From Pelosinus propionicus DSM 13327 (lineage in GTDB: Bacteria; Bacillota; Negativicutes; DSM-13327): a stretch of DNA of 64,000 bases. Shown here in pieces: positions 7,490 through 17,300 of this stretch; positions within the stretch are counted from its first letter, which is position 1; the number at the start of each line of letters is the position of its first letter. Under the pieces are notes generated by a model that had not been told where the DNA came from, did no database searches, and saw nothing but the letters and a program-made list of their open reading frames with translations. A program made the position numbers and the translations under genes. Location of the stretch: NCBI RefSeq assembly GCF_900114615.1, contig NZ_FOTS01000007.1:81692-145691 (forward strand), given 5' to 3'.

Positions 7490-8023
7490 ATGTATAAGCA
7501 AGAACAAGATGTAGTCGAGATCATTAGTAAAGAGCAGAAGAATTTCTTGCAATATATTCGACGCAGAATAAAAAATATTTCAGATATGGATGCAGAAGAT
7601 ATTGTAGCGGATGTAGTCTTTAATGTATATAACAAAGTCGATATTCAATACCATATAGAAAATATTCTTGCATATATGTATCGCTCGATAAAAAATAAGA
7701 TGATTGATTATCTTCGACAGCCTTCTAGAGCAATTTCGCTGTATCAATCCGATGAAGTTTCAGGGAGATCAATAGTAGAGTTTATCGTAGATAGGAGTGC
7801 TGATATTGAAACAAAGATGCTGCAAGAGGAATTGCGAAACCAGTTGTATGGAGCACTCATGAAACTTGATCGCAAGCAGCGTGAAGTGTGGATTGCCACT
7901 GAAATAGAAGGCTATACATATAAAGAACTAGCTGCTAAATGGGGAGAGCCGATTGGAACATTGTTATCTCGGAAAAGCCGAGCAACAAAAATACTGCGAA
8001 AGTTACTTAAAAATAATGTATAA
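7490..8023 (+). CDS. RNA polymerase sigma factor, sigma-70 family (ECF-like)
   Basis: About 177 residues. Region 2 spans MDAEDIVADVVFNVY (core binding) and the -10-reading helix ILAYMYRSIKNKMIDYLR. Region 4 has the helix-turn-helix REVWIATEIEGYTYKELAAKWGEPIGTLLSRKSRATKILRK, where PIGTLLSR is the typical -35 recognition helix. I chose the ATG at 7490 behind a GGGGGA site; a TTG at 7460 in frame is an alternative. The next gene, 12 bases on, encodes a two-helix membrane protein and is probably its partner, in the place where anti-sigma factors usually lie. No zinc-type anti-sigma (HxxxCxxC) is present. Confidence 0.88.
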   Translation: MYKQEQDVVEIISKEQKNFLQYIRRRIKNISDMDAEDIVADVVFNVYNKVDIQYHIENILAYMYRSIKNKMIDYLRQPSRAISLYQSDEVSGRSIVEFIVDRSADIETKMLQEELRNQLYGALMKLDRKQREVWIATEIEGYTYKELAAKWGEPIGTLLSRKSRATKILRKLLKNNV

Positions 8024-8035
8024 GGAGGAATCAAT

Positions 8036-8380
8036 ATGCAAGCAGATAATAATCCATGTATAGCAGGGGGGAAACTGCTCGTAATTCATGTTTTCGCAGG
8101 TATCATCATGGCTTTTGCTTTTGGCCTTATTTTTGGATATTTTGTCATGCTACTATGGAATTTTCTAATGCCTGACATTTTTGGCTTAAAAGCAATAAAC
8201 TTTTGGCAGGGTAGTGGTTTGGTGATCCTGTGTCGCCTGCTTTTTGGCACCTGTGGTTATGGAAAACATGGGGACCAGGCCAAAAAATATAAAAAAACGC
8301 TAAAAAAAGAACAGCATCAGCTATGGTGGGAGAATGAGGGAAGGGAGGCTTTTGAAAAATATTTGGAAAAGGAAAATTAA
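8036..8380 (+). CDS. Membrane protein cotranscribed with the sigma factor
   Basis: 114 residues: two transmembrane helices (about 16-42 and 54-75) separated by the conserved-looking LMPDIFGLKAINFWQGSGLVILCRLLFG, then a charged helical tail of about 40 residues with many Lys/Glu. This 'LMPxxFGL..NFWQ' type of small protein is seen beside ECF sigma genes in other bacteria. A strong AAGGAGGA precedes the ATG. It may sense or sequester the sigma factor; the charged tail would be cytosolic. The function is inferred from position only. Confidence 0.75.
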   Translation: MQADNNPCIAGGKLLVIHVFAGIIMAFAFGLIFGYFVMLLWNFLMPDIFGLKAINFWQGSGLVILCRLLFGTCGYGKHGDQAKKYKKTLKKEQHQLWWENEGREAFEKYLEKEN

Positions 8381-8429
8381 AATGTAAGCCTGTAATGGAG
8401 CAAGAAGCAAAAAAGAATGAGGCGTTAAA

Positions 8430-8810
8430 ATGTCATATGGGGTACTATTTATAAACTGTGCCTTTGTATTATATACAGTTGGAGTTTGGAGTGAGAAGAT
8501 ACAAGGCAATTTAAAACGAGGACATTTAGTTCTTTTCTGGTTGGGAATTGTATGTGATGTTCTAGGCACAGCAGCCATGGGAGAAATTGCTAAAGGGCAT
8601 GTTGCTGGTATGATACCCATAACCAGTGAATTTCATAGTTTGACTGGTATAATAGCACTGCTTCTCATGCTAGTACATACATGCTGGGCAACGGTCATTA
8701 TCGCAGCTCATAAAGAAAGCTGGATTCGAAAATTTCATCGCTATAGTTTAATGGTCTGGCTGATTTGGCTGCTGCCCTTTATCAGTGGGGCAATTGTCCA
8801 TTTTCCATAA
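8430..8810 (+). CDS. hsmA: HsmA-family membrane protein (TIGR03987)
   Basis: 126 residues with four hydrophobic helices. The order GVWSEKIQG, HLVLFWLGIVCDVLGTAAMGE, FHSLTGIIALLLMLVHTCWA and WIRKFHRYSLMVWLIWLLPFISG matches the HsmA/TIGR03987 family, where His residues in helices 3 and 4 are conserved. Its biochemical role is not established. It follows the sigma operon by about 50 bases on the same strand. GAGGCG lies before the ATG. Confidence 0.8.
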   Translation: MSYGVLFINCAFVLYTVGVWSEKIQGNLKRGHLVLFWLGIVCDVLGTAAMGEIAKGHVAGMIPITSEFHSLTGIIALLLMLVHTCWATVIIAAHKESWIRKFHRYSLMVWLIWLLPFISGAIVHFP

Positions 8811-8914
8811 ATAAGCCAGCAGCCAAAGGGATGGTATAGTAAAAACGCTTTGGATTCATACTAAAGTGGATTGTATTGGCAAAGAAGGTATATAGTGAAA
8901 AGGAGTCGATCGTA

Positions 8915-9460
8915 ATGAATATTTATGAGTTTGAATTGAAATCCATTGAAGGTAAAAAAGTAGCCTTAACCGATTATCATGGCAGAGTTCTCATAATTGT
9001 CAATACTGCCAGTAAATGTGGATTTACGCCTCAATATGAAGAGTTGCAGGCACTTTATCAAAAATACCAAGAGCAAGGTCTGGTTATCTTAGGCTTTCCC
9101 AGCAACCAATTTGCAGAACAAGAGCCAGGAAGTAATGCAGAGGTACAAAACTTCTGTCAGATTAATTATGGTGTAACCTTTCCGCTCTTTGAGAAAATAG
9201 ATGTTCGAGGCGAAGGGGCTCATCCTTTATTTCGCTATTTGACACAAAAGGCGCCCTTTAAAGGGTTTGATCTGAATCATCCTATTGGAGAACGATTGCA
9301 GGGCATATTACAAGAAAAATTTCCTGAAATTCTGGCAGGGAATGATATTAAATGGAACTTCACCAAATTCCTCATTGACCGCCAGGGGAATGTTGCAGGA
9401 CGTTATGAGCCAACAACTGCGCCTTTGAGTATGGAAAAGGACATTGAGAAGTTATTATAA
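8915..9460 (+). CDS. Glutathione peroxidase family protein (cysteine type)
   Basis: 181 residues, thioredoxin fold. The catalytic Cys is at about position 35 in NTASKCGFTPQYEEL, with the Gln of FPSNQFAEQEPG (about 70) and the Trp/Asn of IKWNFTKFLIDR completing the tetrad. It is a cysteine, not selenocysteine, enzyme. Bacterial members usually use thioredoxin to reduce peroxides. The ATG at 8915 follows AAAGGAG; a longer frame from 8876 has no site. It sits near HsmA and the sigma factor, possibly as a stress group, and ends before a hairpin. Confidence 0.93.
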   Translation: MNIYEFELKSIEGKKVALTDYHGRVLIIVNTASKCGFTPQYEELQALYQKYQEQGLVILGFPSNQFAEQEPGSNAEVQNFCQINYGVTFPLFEKIDVRGEGAHPLFRYLTQKAPFKGFDLNHPIGERLQGILQEKFPEILAGNDIKWNFTKFLIDRQGNVAGRYEPTTAPLSMEKDIEKLL

Positions 9461-9491
9461 TAACACTGCATATAGTAAAGACGATTTAATT

Positions 9492-9546
9492 GCCGAGAGC
9501 ACAGAGGAGACAGAGGCACATTGTGCCTCTGTTGATCGGCTTTCTT
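9492..9546 (+). terminator. Terminator hairpin after glutathione peroxidase
   Basis: Outer stem GCCGA / TCGGC and inner stem CAGAGGCACA / TGTGCCTCTG, followed by TTTCTTT. The inner part carries the CACAGAG word shared with the 4754-4800 hairpin. Confidence 0.65.
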
Positions 9547-9701
9547 TACAGCCTTAGTATCTTTGCATTTGAAATGTTTTATTTTAAGCTCTTCCATTGT
9601 TACTCTTGCAGGAAAATGTCTTTGAATGGTAAATAAAACATAAATAGCGATTGTGGATTACTTGTCCAAGAGTCTATGATCATGAGAATAAGGAGGATAC
9701 T

Positions 9702-10820
9702 ATGGAAAAATCAAAGGTTTATTTTACAAATATGCGAGCAACTAGTAAGATGAATTTGCTGCAAAAGTTAGAGCGGTTAGTAAAGAGCGCTGGGATTGAG
9801 CAAATTGATTTCAAAGGCAAATTTAGTGCGATTAAAATCCATTTTGGTGAGCCTGGCAATCTTGCATATCTTAGACCCAATTACTCCAAAGTGATTGCAG
9901 ATGTAATCAAAAGTTTAGGCGGCAGGGTATTTCTTACGGACTGTAATACCTTATACGTTGGAAGGCGTAAGGATGCTCTTGAGCACTTAGATGCAGCATA
10001 TGAAAATGGCTATAACCCTTTCACTACAGGCTGTCAAATTATTATAGGAGATGGTTTGAAGGGCACAGATGAGTCCTATGTACCTGTTCCTGTTGGAGAA
10101 TATGTGAAGGAAGCAAAAATTGGGCGCGCTGTCATGGATGCGGACATCATTATTAGTCTCAATCATTTTAAAGGGCATGAACTTACTGGATTTGGCGGTG
10201 CATTAAAAAATCTTGGTATGGGCTGTGGCTCAAGGGCAGGAAAAATGGAAATGCATAGTGAAGGCAAGCCGAGCGTTCGTACGAAAAGCTGCGTAGGCTG
10301 TGGTGCTTGTGTAAAAATTTGTGCACATAGCGCCATAAGTCTTATCGATAAAAAGGCCCAAATTGACCATGCCAAATGCGTAGGCTGTGGAAGGTGCATA
10401 GGTGTTTGTCATTTTAATGCCGTTGGTGCTGCCTGGGATGAATCCAATGATGTCCTTAATAAGAAAATTGCCGAATACACCTGGGCGATTTTAAATGGCA
10501 GACCACATTTTCATATCAGCTTAGTAATTGATGTATCACCAAATTGTGACTGTCATGCTGAAAATGATGTAGCGATCATTCCTGACATTGGCATGTTTGC
10601 ATCCTTTGATCCTGTAGCCCTTGACATGGCCTGTGCTGATAAAGCAAATGAGGCACCTGTGATCACAAACAGCTACTTAGCTGAACAGCTAAAGAATAAG
10701 AGCTCCAACGACAATGATCACTTCCAAGCGGCTCATCCTGAAACCAACTGGATGTCCTGTGTTGATCATGCTGAGAAAATCGGTATTGGTACGAAGCAGT
10801 ATGAGCTGATTGAAGTTTAA
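9702..10820 (+). CDS. DUF362 domain protein with two [4Fe-4S] clusters
   Basis: 372 residues. The N-terminal two thirds are the DUF362 domain (KIHFGEPGNLAYLRPNY, FLTDCNTLYVGRRKDALEHLDAAYENG, IISLNHFKGHELTGFGGALKNLGMG). Inserted at about 205-255 are two ferredoxin motifs, CVGCGACVKICA and CVGCGRCIGVCH. The remainder returns to DUF362, with DIGMFASFDPVALDMAC. Such proteins are frequent in anaerobes, but the reaction is unknown. The ATG at 9702 follows AAGGAGGA. Single gene, ending in a terminator. Confidence 0.9.
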   Translation: MEKSKVYFTNMRATSKMNLLQKLERLVKSAGIEQIDFKGKFSAIKIHFGEPGNLAYLRPNYSKVIADVIKSLGGRVFLTDCNTLYVGRRKDALEHLDAAYENGYNPFTTGCQIIIGDGLKGTDESYVPVPVGEYVKEAKIGRAVMDADIIISLNHFKGHELTGFGGALKNLGMGCGSRAGKMEMHSEGKPSVRTKSCVGCGACVKICAHSAISLIDKKAQIDHAKCVGCGRCIGVCHFNAVGAAWDESNDVLNKKIAEYTWAILNGRPHFHISLVIDVSPNCDCHAENDVAIIPDIGMFASFDPVALDMACADKANEAPVITNSYLAEQLKNKSSNDNDHFQAAHPETNWMSCVDHAEKIGIGTKQYELIEV

Positions 10821-10843
10821 AAAGTAATAAGAACAATCATAGG

Positions 10844-10877
10844 AACGGCTACTCATGCATAGATGAGTAGCCGTTTT
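10844..10877 (+). terminator. Rho-independent terminator
   Basis: Stem AACGGCTACTCAT / ATGAGTAGCCGTT followed by TTT. Confidence 0.85.
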
Positions 10878-10908
10878 CTAATGCTTGAAAATAGGATGAT
10901 AAATAAGA

Positions 10909-10942
10909 AGCACTTCCTAATTTACCGAAATTAGGAAGTGCT
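10909..10942 (-). terminator. Terminator of the minus-strand barrel-protein gene
   Basis: Perfect stem AGCACTTCCTAATTT / AAATTAGGAAGTGCT with a four-base loop. It is followed on the minus strand by a T-rich tail. Confidence 0.8.
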
Positions 10943-10949
10943 ATAGGGA

Positions 10950-11567
10950 CTATAGCTTAAAATGAATACCGCCAATGAACCCTTTTGAGATTACGTCGCT
11001 CTTAGTGTCATCTTCAAAAGTTAAATCTTTATATTTGGTATCGTGGTAGCCAAGGTTAAAGTCTGTATCTTTAGCTATATGATAGCTTATGCCTATTTCA
11101 TAACCTCCAAGGTGGTTGCCTGTGCTGAGTACTCCATAGACTTTCGTTTTTGGCGCGATTGGCATATTTGCAGCGATTCCCACAACAAGTCCATCCTTTT
11201 GAGATCCGCCAACGGCCTCAGTTTGTGAAATACCCCCAAAAACAGAAACATTAGCAATGGTATCAAATATATTGCTTATGACATTTAGCTGCTGAGCCTT
11301 AATTTCATTGCTTCCATTAAGAGGAGATTTTGTCTTGAAATTATTATAGGTATATTGTCCGGCAAAACCAAATCCAACCCCTGCTGTTACACTGTATCCT
11401 ACATTATATTTTCCGTCGGCTTTTCCACTGTCATTTGTCAGGTCCGGGGCACCTAAATTCATGTCAATTGAGATTTCCCCCAAGGAATAGTTTGGCACAG
11501 GACTGGCTGAGCAAAGAGCTGAAGTGGAGATAAATAATAAAAAGACCACAGTAATAATTTTTTTCAT
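10950..11567 (-). CDS. Outer-membrane beta-barrel-like protein
   Basis: 205 residues. The start was chosen at 11567 because GGAGGTTTTATCT precedes it and the translation opens with a signal peptide (MKKIITVVFLLFISTSALCSAS). The mature protein has about ten amphipathic strands with Gly/Asn turns (VGYSVTAGVGFGFAGQYTYNNF, GGYEIGISYHIAKDTDFNLGYHD) and ends IGGIHFKL, a barrel-type C-terminus. It resembles small porin-like outer-membrane proteins of Negativicutes. The cargo is unknown. The gene stands alone and divergent from the RND efflux operon. Confidence is high for an outer-membrane protein, low for any specific role. Confidence 0.75.
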   Translation of the reverse strand: MKKIITVVFLLFISTSALCSASPVPNYSLGEISIDMNLGAPDLTNDSGKADGKYNVGYSVTAGVGFGFAGQYTYNNFKTKSPLNGSNEIKAQQLNVISNIFDTIANVSVFGGISQTEAVGGSQKDGLVVGIAANMPIAPKTKVYGVLSTGNHLGGYEIGISYHIAKDTDFNLGYHDTKYKDLTFEDDTKSDVISKGFIGGIHFKL

Positions 11568-11801
11568 AGATAAAACCTCCCTGTTTTTGTGTAAAATGAT
11601 CTTTTGCATAATTATAAGGTAATTCTAATCGATCTATATATTCTCTGTGTCCTCGGCTTAAGACAGAAACACAAAGCAATTTTATATGGATTATAACAAA
11701 AGATTATTTTATTTGTATTTGAAGACTCGATATAAATCGCATATAGTTGCTTTTTGTCGTTTCATAAATAAATAAGAATTGTGACAGAATCGACACATAA
11801 G

Positions 11802-11834
11802 TTACAACTAAATGTAATTTTAGGTTGATATAAT
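11802..11834 (+). promoter_or_regulatory. Candidate promoter region of the RND efflux operon
   Basis: A clean -10 TATAAT (11829-11834) lies 32 bases before the TolC start. No good -35 is present. In its place is an inverted repeat TTACA-N6-TGTAA (11802-11817), which could bind an activator or repressor. Tentative. Confidence 0.35.
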
Positions 11835-11866
11835 TTACAGATCTAAGATTCATTAGGAGGTAACGA

Positions 11867-13156
11867 ATGAATATACAACTGCGGTGCTTTACAGCATTAG
11901 TCCCCATTTTCATTTTGACTTTCAGCCAAGCTGCATTTGCAAACCCCATTGAGCTGTCATTGGATGAAGGAATAGCATTGGCTCTGCAAAATAACCATGA
12001 TATAAAATATGCACAGTCCTCGCGGGAAAAATCGTATTGGGCTGTCGAAGAAGCAAAGAAGAATAAAGGAGTGTCTCTTGACTATAGTCACATAAGTGAA
12101 AGGTACAAGACAGCACCTACAGTATTAACTCCCGCATACACCTATACTACTGAATTTGATAATAGCTTATCGCTTAGCCTGCCGATTTACTCGGGTAATA
12201 AATTAGAGAATAAAATTGATCAGGCTAAACTGAGCCTTGAAGTGGCGGAAATGGAAATTGATCTAGCGAAACAGCAGCTTAAATTAGATGTGGTTACGGA
12301 CTATTTTACGGTTTTAGAATATCGCAACGAAGTGCAAGTGAATCAGGACACCGTGAATAACTATGTGGATCATTTGAATTTAGTAAAAACAAAATATGAT
12401 TTAGGTCTTGTTGCTAAAACGGATATACTATCAAGCCAAGTCAATTTGGCAACGGCTCAAAATAGTCTAGTTAAAGCGCAAAATAATTACAATAATGCGA
12501 TGGCTGCACTTAATAATGCAATAGGGCTATCCCATGACACGGAGTTAAAATTAAAAGACAGCTTTCAATATGAAAAGTATTCCAAAACCCTTGAGGAATG
12601 TATTGAATATGCTAAAAACCACCGTTTGGAGCTAGCACAAAGTGATGCAAATATCGCCAGTGCCCAATATGACGTTAAAATTGCTAAAAGCGGTTATCTG
12701 CCTACAGTTGATCTGGCAGCTACGGAGGATTGGAATGATACACATCTTCCGGGTGCAAAAAATAATAATTGGACGCTGAAAATGACAGCTTCTTTCAATG
12801 TATTTGATTCCGGATTAACCAATTCCAAAGTGAAGCAGGCACAACATAATGTGGATATGGTAGAAGATAAGGCGAAAACAGAACGGGATACTATCTTGTT
12901 GAGTGTTCGCCAGTATTATCTCAGTATGTATGAAGCTGAAAAACGGATTGAGACAAGTAAAGTCTCGGTAGACCAAGCGGAGGAAAGTCTTATGATCCAA
13001 AAAGTTCGTTATGATGTGGGAGTTGGTACTAATCTTGACCTTCTTGATGCAGTATTATCGTTAGATTCCGCTAAGAAAGATCATATCCAGGCTTTATATG
13101 ACTATAATACCAATAAAGCAAAGTTAGAGCAGGCTATGGGGATTCCCATAAAATAA
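11867..13156 (+). CDS. TolC-family outer-membrane efflux protein
   Basis: 429 residues with a signal peptide ending QAAFANP. Two repeated OEP units follow: each has long coiled-coil helices (for example QAKLSLEVAEMEIDLAKQQLKLDVVTDYFTVLEY and AKTERDTILLSVRQYYLSMYEAEKRIETSK) and a short membrane strand. RYDVGVGTNLDLLDAVLSLDSAKKD near the C-terminus is a typical TolC signature. As a trimer it forms the outer-membrane channel and periplasmic tunnel of the pump encoded next. TAGGAGG precedes the ATG. First gene of the three-gene operon; its presence implies an outer membrane. Confidence 0.95.
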   Translation: MNIQLRCFTALVPIFILTFSQAAFANPIELSLDEGIALALQNNHDIKYAQSSREKSYWAVEEAKKNKGVSLDYSHISERYKTAPTVLTPAYTYTTEFDNSLSLSLPIYSGNKLENKIDQAKLSLEVAEMEIDLAKQQLKLDVVTDYFTVLEYRNEVQVNQDTVNNYVDHLNLVKTKYDLGLVAKTDILSSQVNLATAQNSLVKAQNNYNNAMAALNNAIGLSHDTELKLKDSFQYEKYSKTLEECIEYAKNHRLELAQSDANIASAQYDVKIAKSGYLPTVDLAATEDWNDTHLPGAKNNNWTLKMTASFNVFDSGLTNSKVKQAQHNVDMVEDKAKTERDTILLSVRQYYLSMYEAEKRIETSKVSVDQAEESLMIQKVRYDVGVGTNLDLLDAVLSLDSAKKDHIQALYDYNTNKAKLEQAMGIPIK

Positions 13157-13188
13157 AACACCAATGTCGTTATTAGGAGGAATCGTTA

Positions 13189-14358
13189 GTGAACAGTAAA
13201 TATTCAACTAGAAGATATGCGGCGGTCATAATTTCGGCGATTTTAGTAGGTGCTGCGATTGTACATTCAGGATGGTTTTCAAAGACACAAACCACCCAAG
13301 CTTCACAAGCAGTAGCAGTAAAAGCAACGAAAGTCGTTCAACGTGATACTCCGATTCAGTATGAATTCGTAGGACAAGTAAAATCGAAAGATGAAATTAA
13401 AATTATGTCTAAAGTTTCTGGTAACATTGTAGCGAAAATGGTCAATGGCGGAGATTTAGTTTATAAGGGGCAGCCATTGTTTCAGATTGATGACAAGCAG
13501 TATCGATCAGCTATAAATTCTGCTAGAGCAACCCTAAACAAATCAAAAGTGACCCTTCGTAATTCCCAAAAAGATGTGGAGAGATATCAGAAACTAGCTA
13601 GTGTAAACGGTATTGCGCAGCAAACCGTAGATGCGAATGTATCGCAAGCAGAAGAAGATGCTGCTACTGTTGAGGTGAATCAGGCCAATTTGCAGCAGGC
13701 TGAGCAGGATTCACAAGATACGATAATCGTCTCACCTGTTGATGGACGAATTGACGTCAACGACGTAAGTAACGGATATTATGTAGTGGCCGGGTCCACT
13801 ACTATGGCGACCGTATCATCAATGGACCCTATTTGGGTGCAATTTAGTATGAGTGAGAATGAATACTTAAACTTTGCTCAGCAAGGGAATGGTACGCTGC
13901 CGAGTAATTTTAAGGACAATCTTAAACTTACCCTTAGTAATGGCGCAGAATATCCCCTAATTGGTCATATCGAGCAAATCGATAAGGGCGTAAGTGATAC
14001 CACAGGGACAATTACACTAAAAGCAGCTTTTAGTAACCCGCAAAAGCTTCTTTTGCCTGGAATGTTTGCCCGGGTGTCAGCCCAAGGAGATGTTCGTCAG
14101 GGAGCGTTGCTAATTCCCCAGCGGGCAGTAAAAGAATTATTGGAAAATACATTTGTTACGGTAGTGACAAAAGACAACAAAGCCGAAAGCCGCAGCGTCA
14201 AGATGGGAAATAAGGTTGGCAACATGTGGATCGTAGAAGAAGGACTTACGGTTGATGATTGTATTGTTGTAGAAGGTATCGACAAGGTTAAGCAAGGAAC
14301 AACATTAAAAGTAACTATGATAGAACCGGAGGATTTACAGACTCCGGCGAAGCAATAA
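13189..14358 (+). CDS. RND efflux periplasmic adaptor (AcrA/MexA family)
   Basis: 389 residues starting at GTG behind AGGAGGA. An N-terminal membrane anchor (about 10-28) leads into the split lipoyl domain (KSKDEIKIMSKVSGNIVAKMVNGGDLVYKGQPLFQID ... DTIIVSPVDGRID) around a helical hairpin (about 105-165). A beta-barrel and membrane-proximal domain follow (LLPGMFARVSAQGD, LLIPQRAVKEL). It bridges the TolC channel and the AcrB-like pump in the periplasm. It has no lipobox Cys, so it is held by the uncleaved helix. 32 bases after tolC and 13 bases before the pump gene. Confidence 0.95.
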   Translation: MNSKYSTRRYAAVIISAILVGAAIVHSGWFSKTQTTQASQAVAVKATKVVQRDTPIQYEFVGQVKSKDEIKIMSKVSGNIVAKMVNGGDLVYKGQPLFQIDDKQYRSAINSARATLNKSKVTLRNSQKDVERYQKLASVNGIAQQTVDANVSQAEEDAATVEVNQANLQQAEQDSQDTIIVSPVDGRIDVNDVSNGYYVVAGSTTMATVSSMDPIWVQFSMSENEYLNFAQQGNGTLPSNFKDNLKLTLSNGAEYPLIGHIEQIDKGVSDTTGTITLKAAFSNPQKLLLPGMFARVSAQGDVRQGALLIPQRAVKELLENTFVTVVTKDNKAESRSVKMGNKVGNMWIVEEGLTVDDCIVVEGIDKVKQGTTLKVTMIEPEDLQTPAKQ

Positions 14359-14371
14359 GGGGGAGATTTCA

Positions 14372-17300
14372 ATGGCTAAATTTTTTATTGATCGCCCTAT
14401 TTTTGCTATCGTTTTATCAATTATCATAACAATAATAGGCGTAACTGCTGCTTTCAGCCTACCTGTGGCGCAGTATCCGCAGATCTCGCCGCCAACAGTA
14501 AGCATTAGCACAAGTTATCAAGGGGCAAATGCTGATGTTGTAGATCAAACGGTAGCACAGGTAATTGAGCAGCAAGTAAATGGCGTAGAAGGTATGTCCT
14601 CCATGTCTTCCACCAGTACAGACTCAGGTTCCTACTCCTTAACGGTTCAGTTTGAATCTGGAAAAGATTCTGACACTGCAGCCGTGCAGACGCAAAATCG
14701 TGTATCAGAGGCCAACGCATCATTACCAAGTTCTGTTCAGACAACAGGCATTACAACTCGAAAAGCGTCTCAAGATATGTCCATGATTTTTAATCTCTAT
14801 TCCCCAGATGATACCTATGATGTAAATTTTTTAAAGAACTATGGAAGTATCTACTTTCTTGATGATATCAAACGGGTCAAAGGTGTCGGCGATGTGTCGG
14901 CATTTGGTTCCGATTATAGTATGCGAATATGGCTGCAGCCTGAAAAAATGGCGGAACTGGCAATTTCTACAAGTGAAGTGACATCGGCTATTGAAAAACA
15001 AAATGTGCAGGCTGCTGCTGGTTCTCTTGGAAAAATGCCGGTAGCATCCGATCAGGAGTTCCAGTATACGGCTCGCGTAAAGGGACGTCTTAGTACTGCT
15101 AAAGAGTTTGAAAATATTATTATTCGATCCAATTCCGATGGCTCAGCGGTTCATATCAAAGATGTAGCTAGAGTTGAGTTCGGCAGCAAAGAGTACACCT
15201 ATGACAGTCTGATTAATGGTCACCAAAGTGCCGGGTTTGCAATTCAGCTTACCAGTGATGCAAACGCCTTAGAAACAATCGGAAATGTAAAAAAGGTTTT
15301 GGAAGAAGCGTCTAAAAATTTCCCTGTGGGGATGCAATACAAAATAGTCGTTGATAATACCAATTTTGTACGGCAATCAATGATAGAAGTTGGAAAAACC
15401 TTTGCCGAAGCATTGCTGCTGGTAATCATTGTTGTATTCCTTTTTTTGCAGAGCTGGCGTGCCACTTTGATTCCTACATTGGCAATTCCTGTATCCCTGC
15501 TGGGAACATTCGGAGCTTTTAGTGCCTTAGGCTTTACGATCAATACATTGACCTTATTTGCCATGGTGCTTGCCATCGGGCTTGTAGTGGATGATGCGAT
15601 TGTTGTAATTGAGGCAGTTGAGCATCACATGCGATATTCAGGACTAACTCCTTTAGAAGCTACGAGGCGGGCGATGAGCGAAGTTTCCGGCCCGGTAGTT
15701 GCCATAGCCTTTGTCTTAGCATCTGTATTTATTCCAGTCGCTTTTTTTGGCGGAATGATGGGAATTCTATATAAACAGTTTGCTATAACCATTGCCGTAT
15801 CCATGGCTCTATCTGCTGTTGTTGCGTTGTCTCTTACACCGGCACTTTGCGTACTGCTATTGAAACCCTATGACCCCAATAGTCATAAAGGGGCTGTGGG
15901 CAGATTTTTTGATGAATTTAATAACTGCTTTGATAAGGCAATTGAAAAATATGGAGCAGGCTTAACAAAAATCATTGCTAAAGCACGATTGTGTATGGTT
16001 CTATTGTTGGTTGTATTTATATTGATTGGCGTATTGTATAAGCTGGTTCCTACTTCTTTTGTGCCTGATGAAGATCAAGGATTCTATATGACCTCTCTTA
16101 CTTTGCCAGAAGCATCCAGCTTAAATCGTACGATTAATGCAATGAAAGGCTTAACCCAAACCGTGTCCTCACAAGGAGGAGTTGTAAATGTGATGTCCTT
16201 ATCCGGAATGGACATGTTAGGCGGAGGAACGAAGCCAAATGCAGGTGCAATGTTTATCTCATTGGCCCCCTGGGAAGAAAGAAAAGATGCGCAATTACAA
16301 GTGAAAGCGGAAATTGCACAAACCTTCATGAGCGGAGCTCAATTGCCAGAAGGAACTGTAATTTCGTTTGCTCCTCCTGCTCTTCCAGGACTTGGGATGG
16401 TGGGCGGATATAGCTTTATGCTGGAAGATCGAAGCGGAGGTTCATTGGATGATTTAGACAGTATAGCACAGAAATTTATTGCTGCAGCACAGCAGCGTCC
16501 TGAAATTGGGTCAATTGCGTCTAACTTCAAAGCCAATACACCAGGGTATGAATTTGAAGTAGACCGGGCGAAAGCTGAAAAAATGGGTGTAGACGTTGAT
16601 GATGTTTTTACCACTTTACAGATATTCCTCGGTGGATCACAGGTAAATGATTTCAATAAGTTTGGACGTACTTACAAGGTCTCCGTACAGGCAGATGCCG
16701 CATTTCGCAGTGATGTTAACGCCATGAGATATTTGTTTGTAAAGAGTTCAAACGACACAATGGTACCGTTAAATACCTTGGTAAAACCAAAAAAAGTAAG
16801 CGCTCCATCGGTCATTACAAGATACAATGGTGTTAAGGCAGTTAAAATTAGCGGCAGCCAGGCGGTAGGATATAGTTCGGGTCAAGCAATGACGGCCTTG
16901 GAAGAAGTGGCTGCTGAAGTATTACCTGAAGGTTATACCTATGAATGGTCAGGTCAAAGCCGAGAAGAAAAACTCTCTGGTGATCGGGCCCCCATCGTTT
17001 TTGGCATGGCAATCGTATTTGCATTTTTGTGTTTAGCTGCACTTTATGAAAGCTGGAGTGTTCCCTTTGCAGTGCTGCTTACTGTTCCTGTAGGAATATT
17101 TGGTGCGTTTCTATTTCAGTATGTACGTAATTTAGAAAATAGCGTGTATATGCAGATTGGGCTAGTCATGCTCATTGGTTTGGCAGCAAAGAATGCAATA
17201 TTAATTGTTGAATTTGCTAAAGTCAGAGTTGATAAAGGCATGCATCCCGTACAGGCTGCCATAGAATCAGCTAAGATCCGTCTGCGTCCGATTCTGATGA

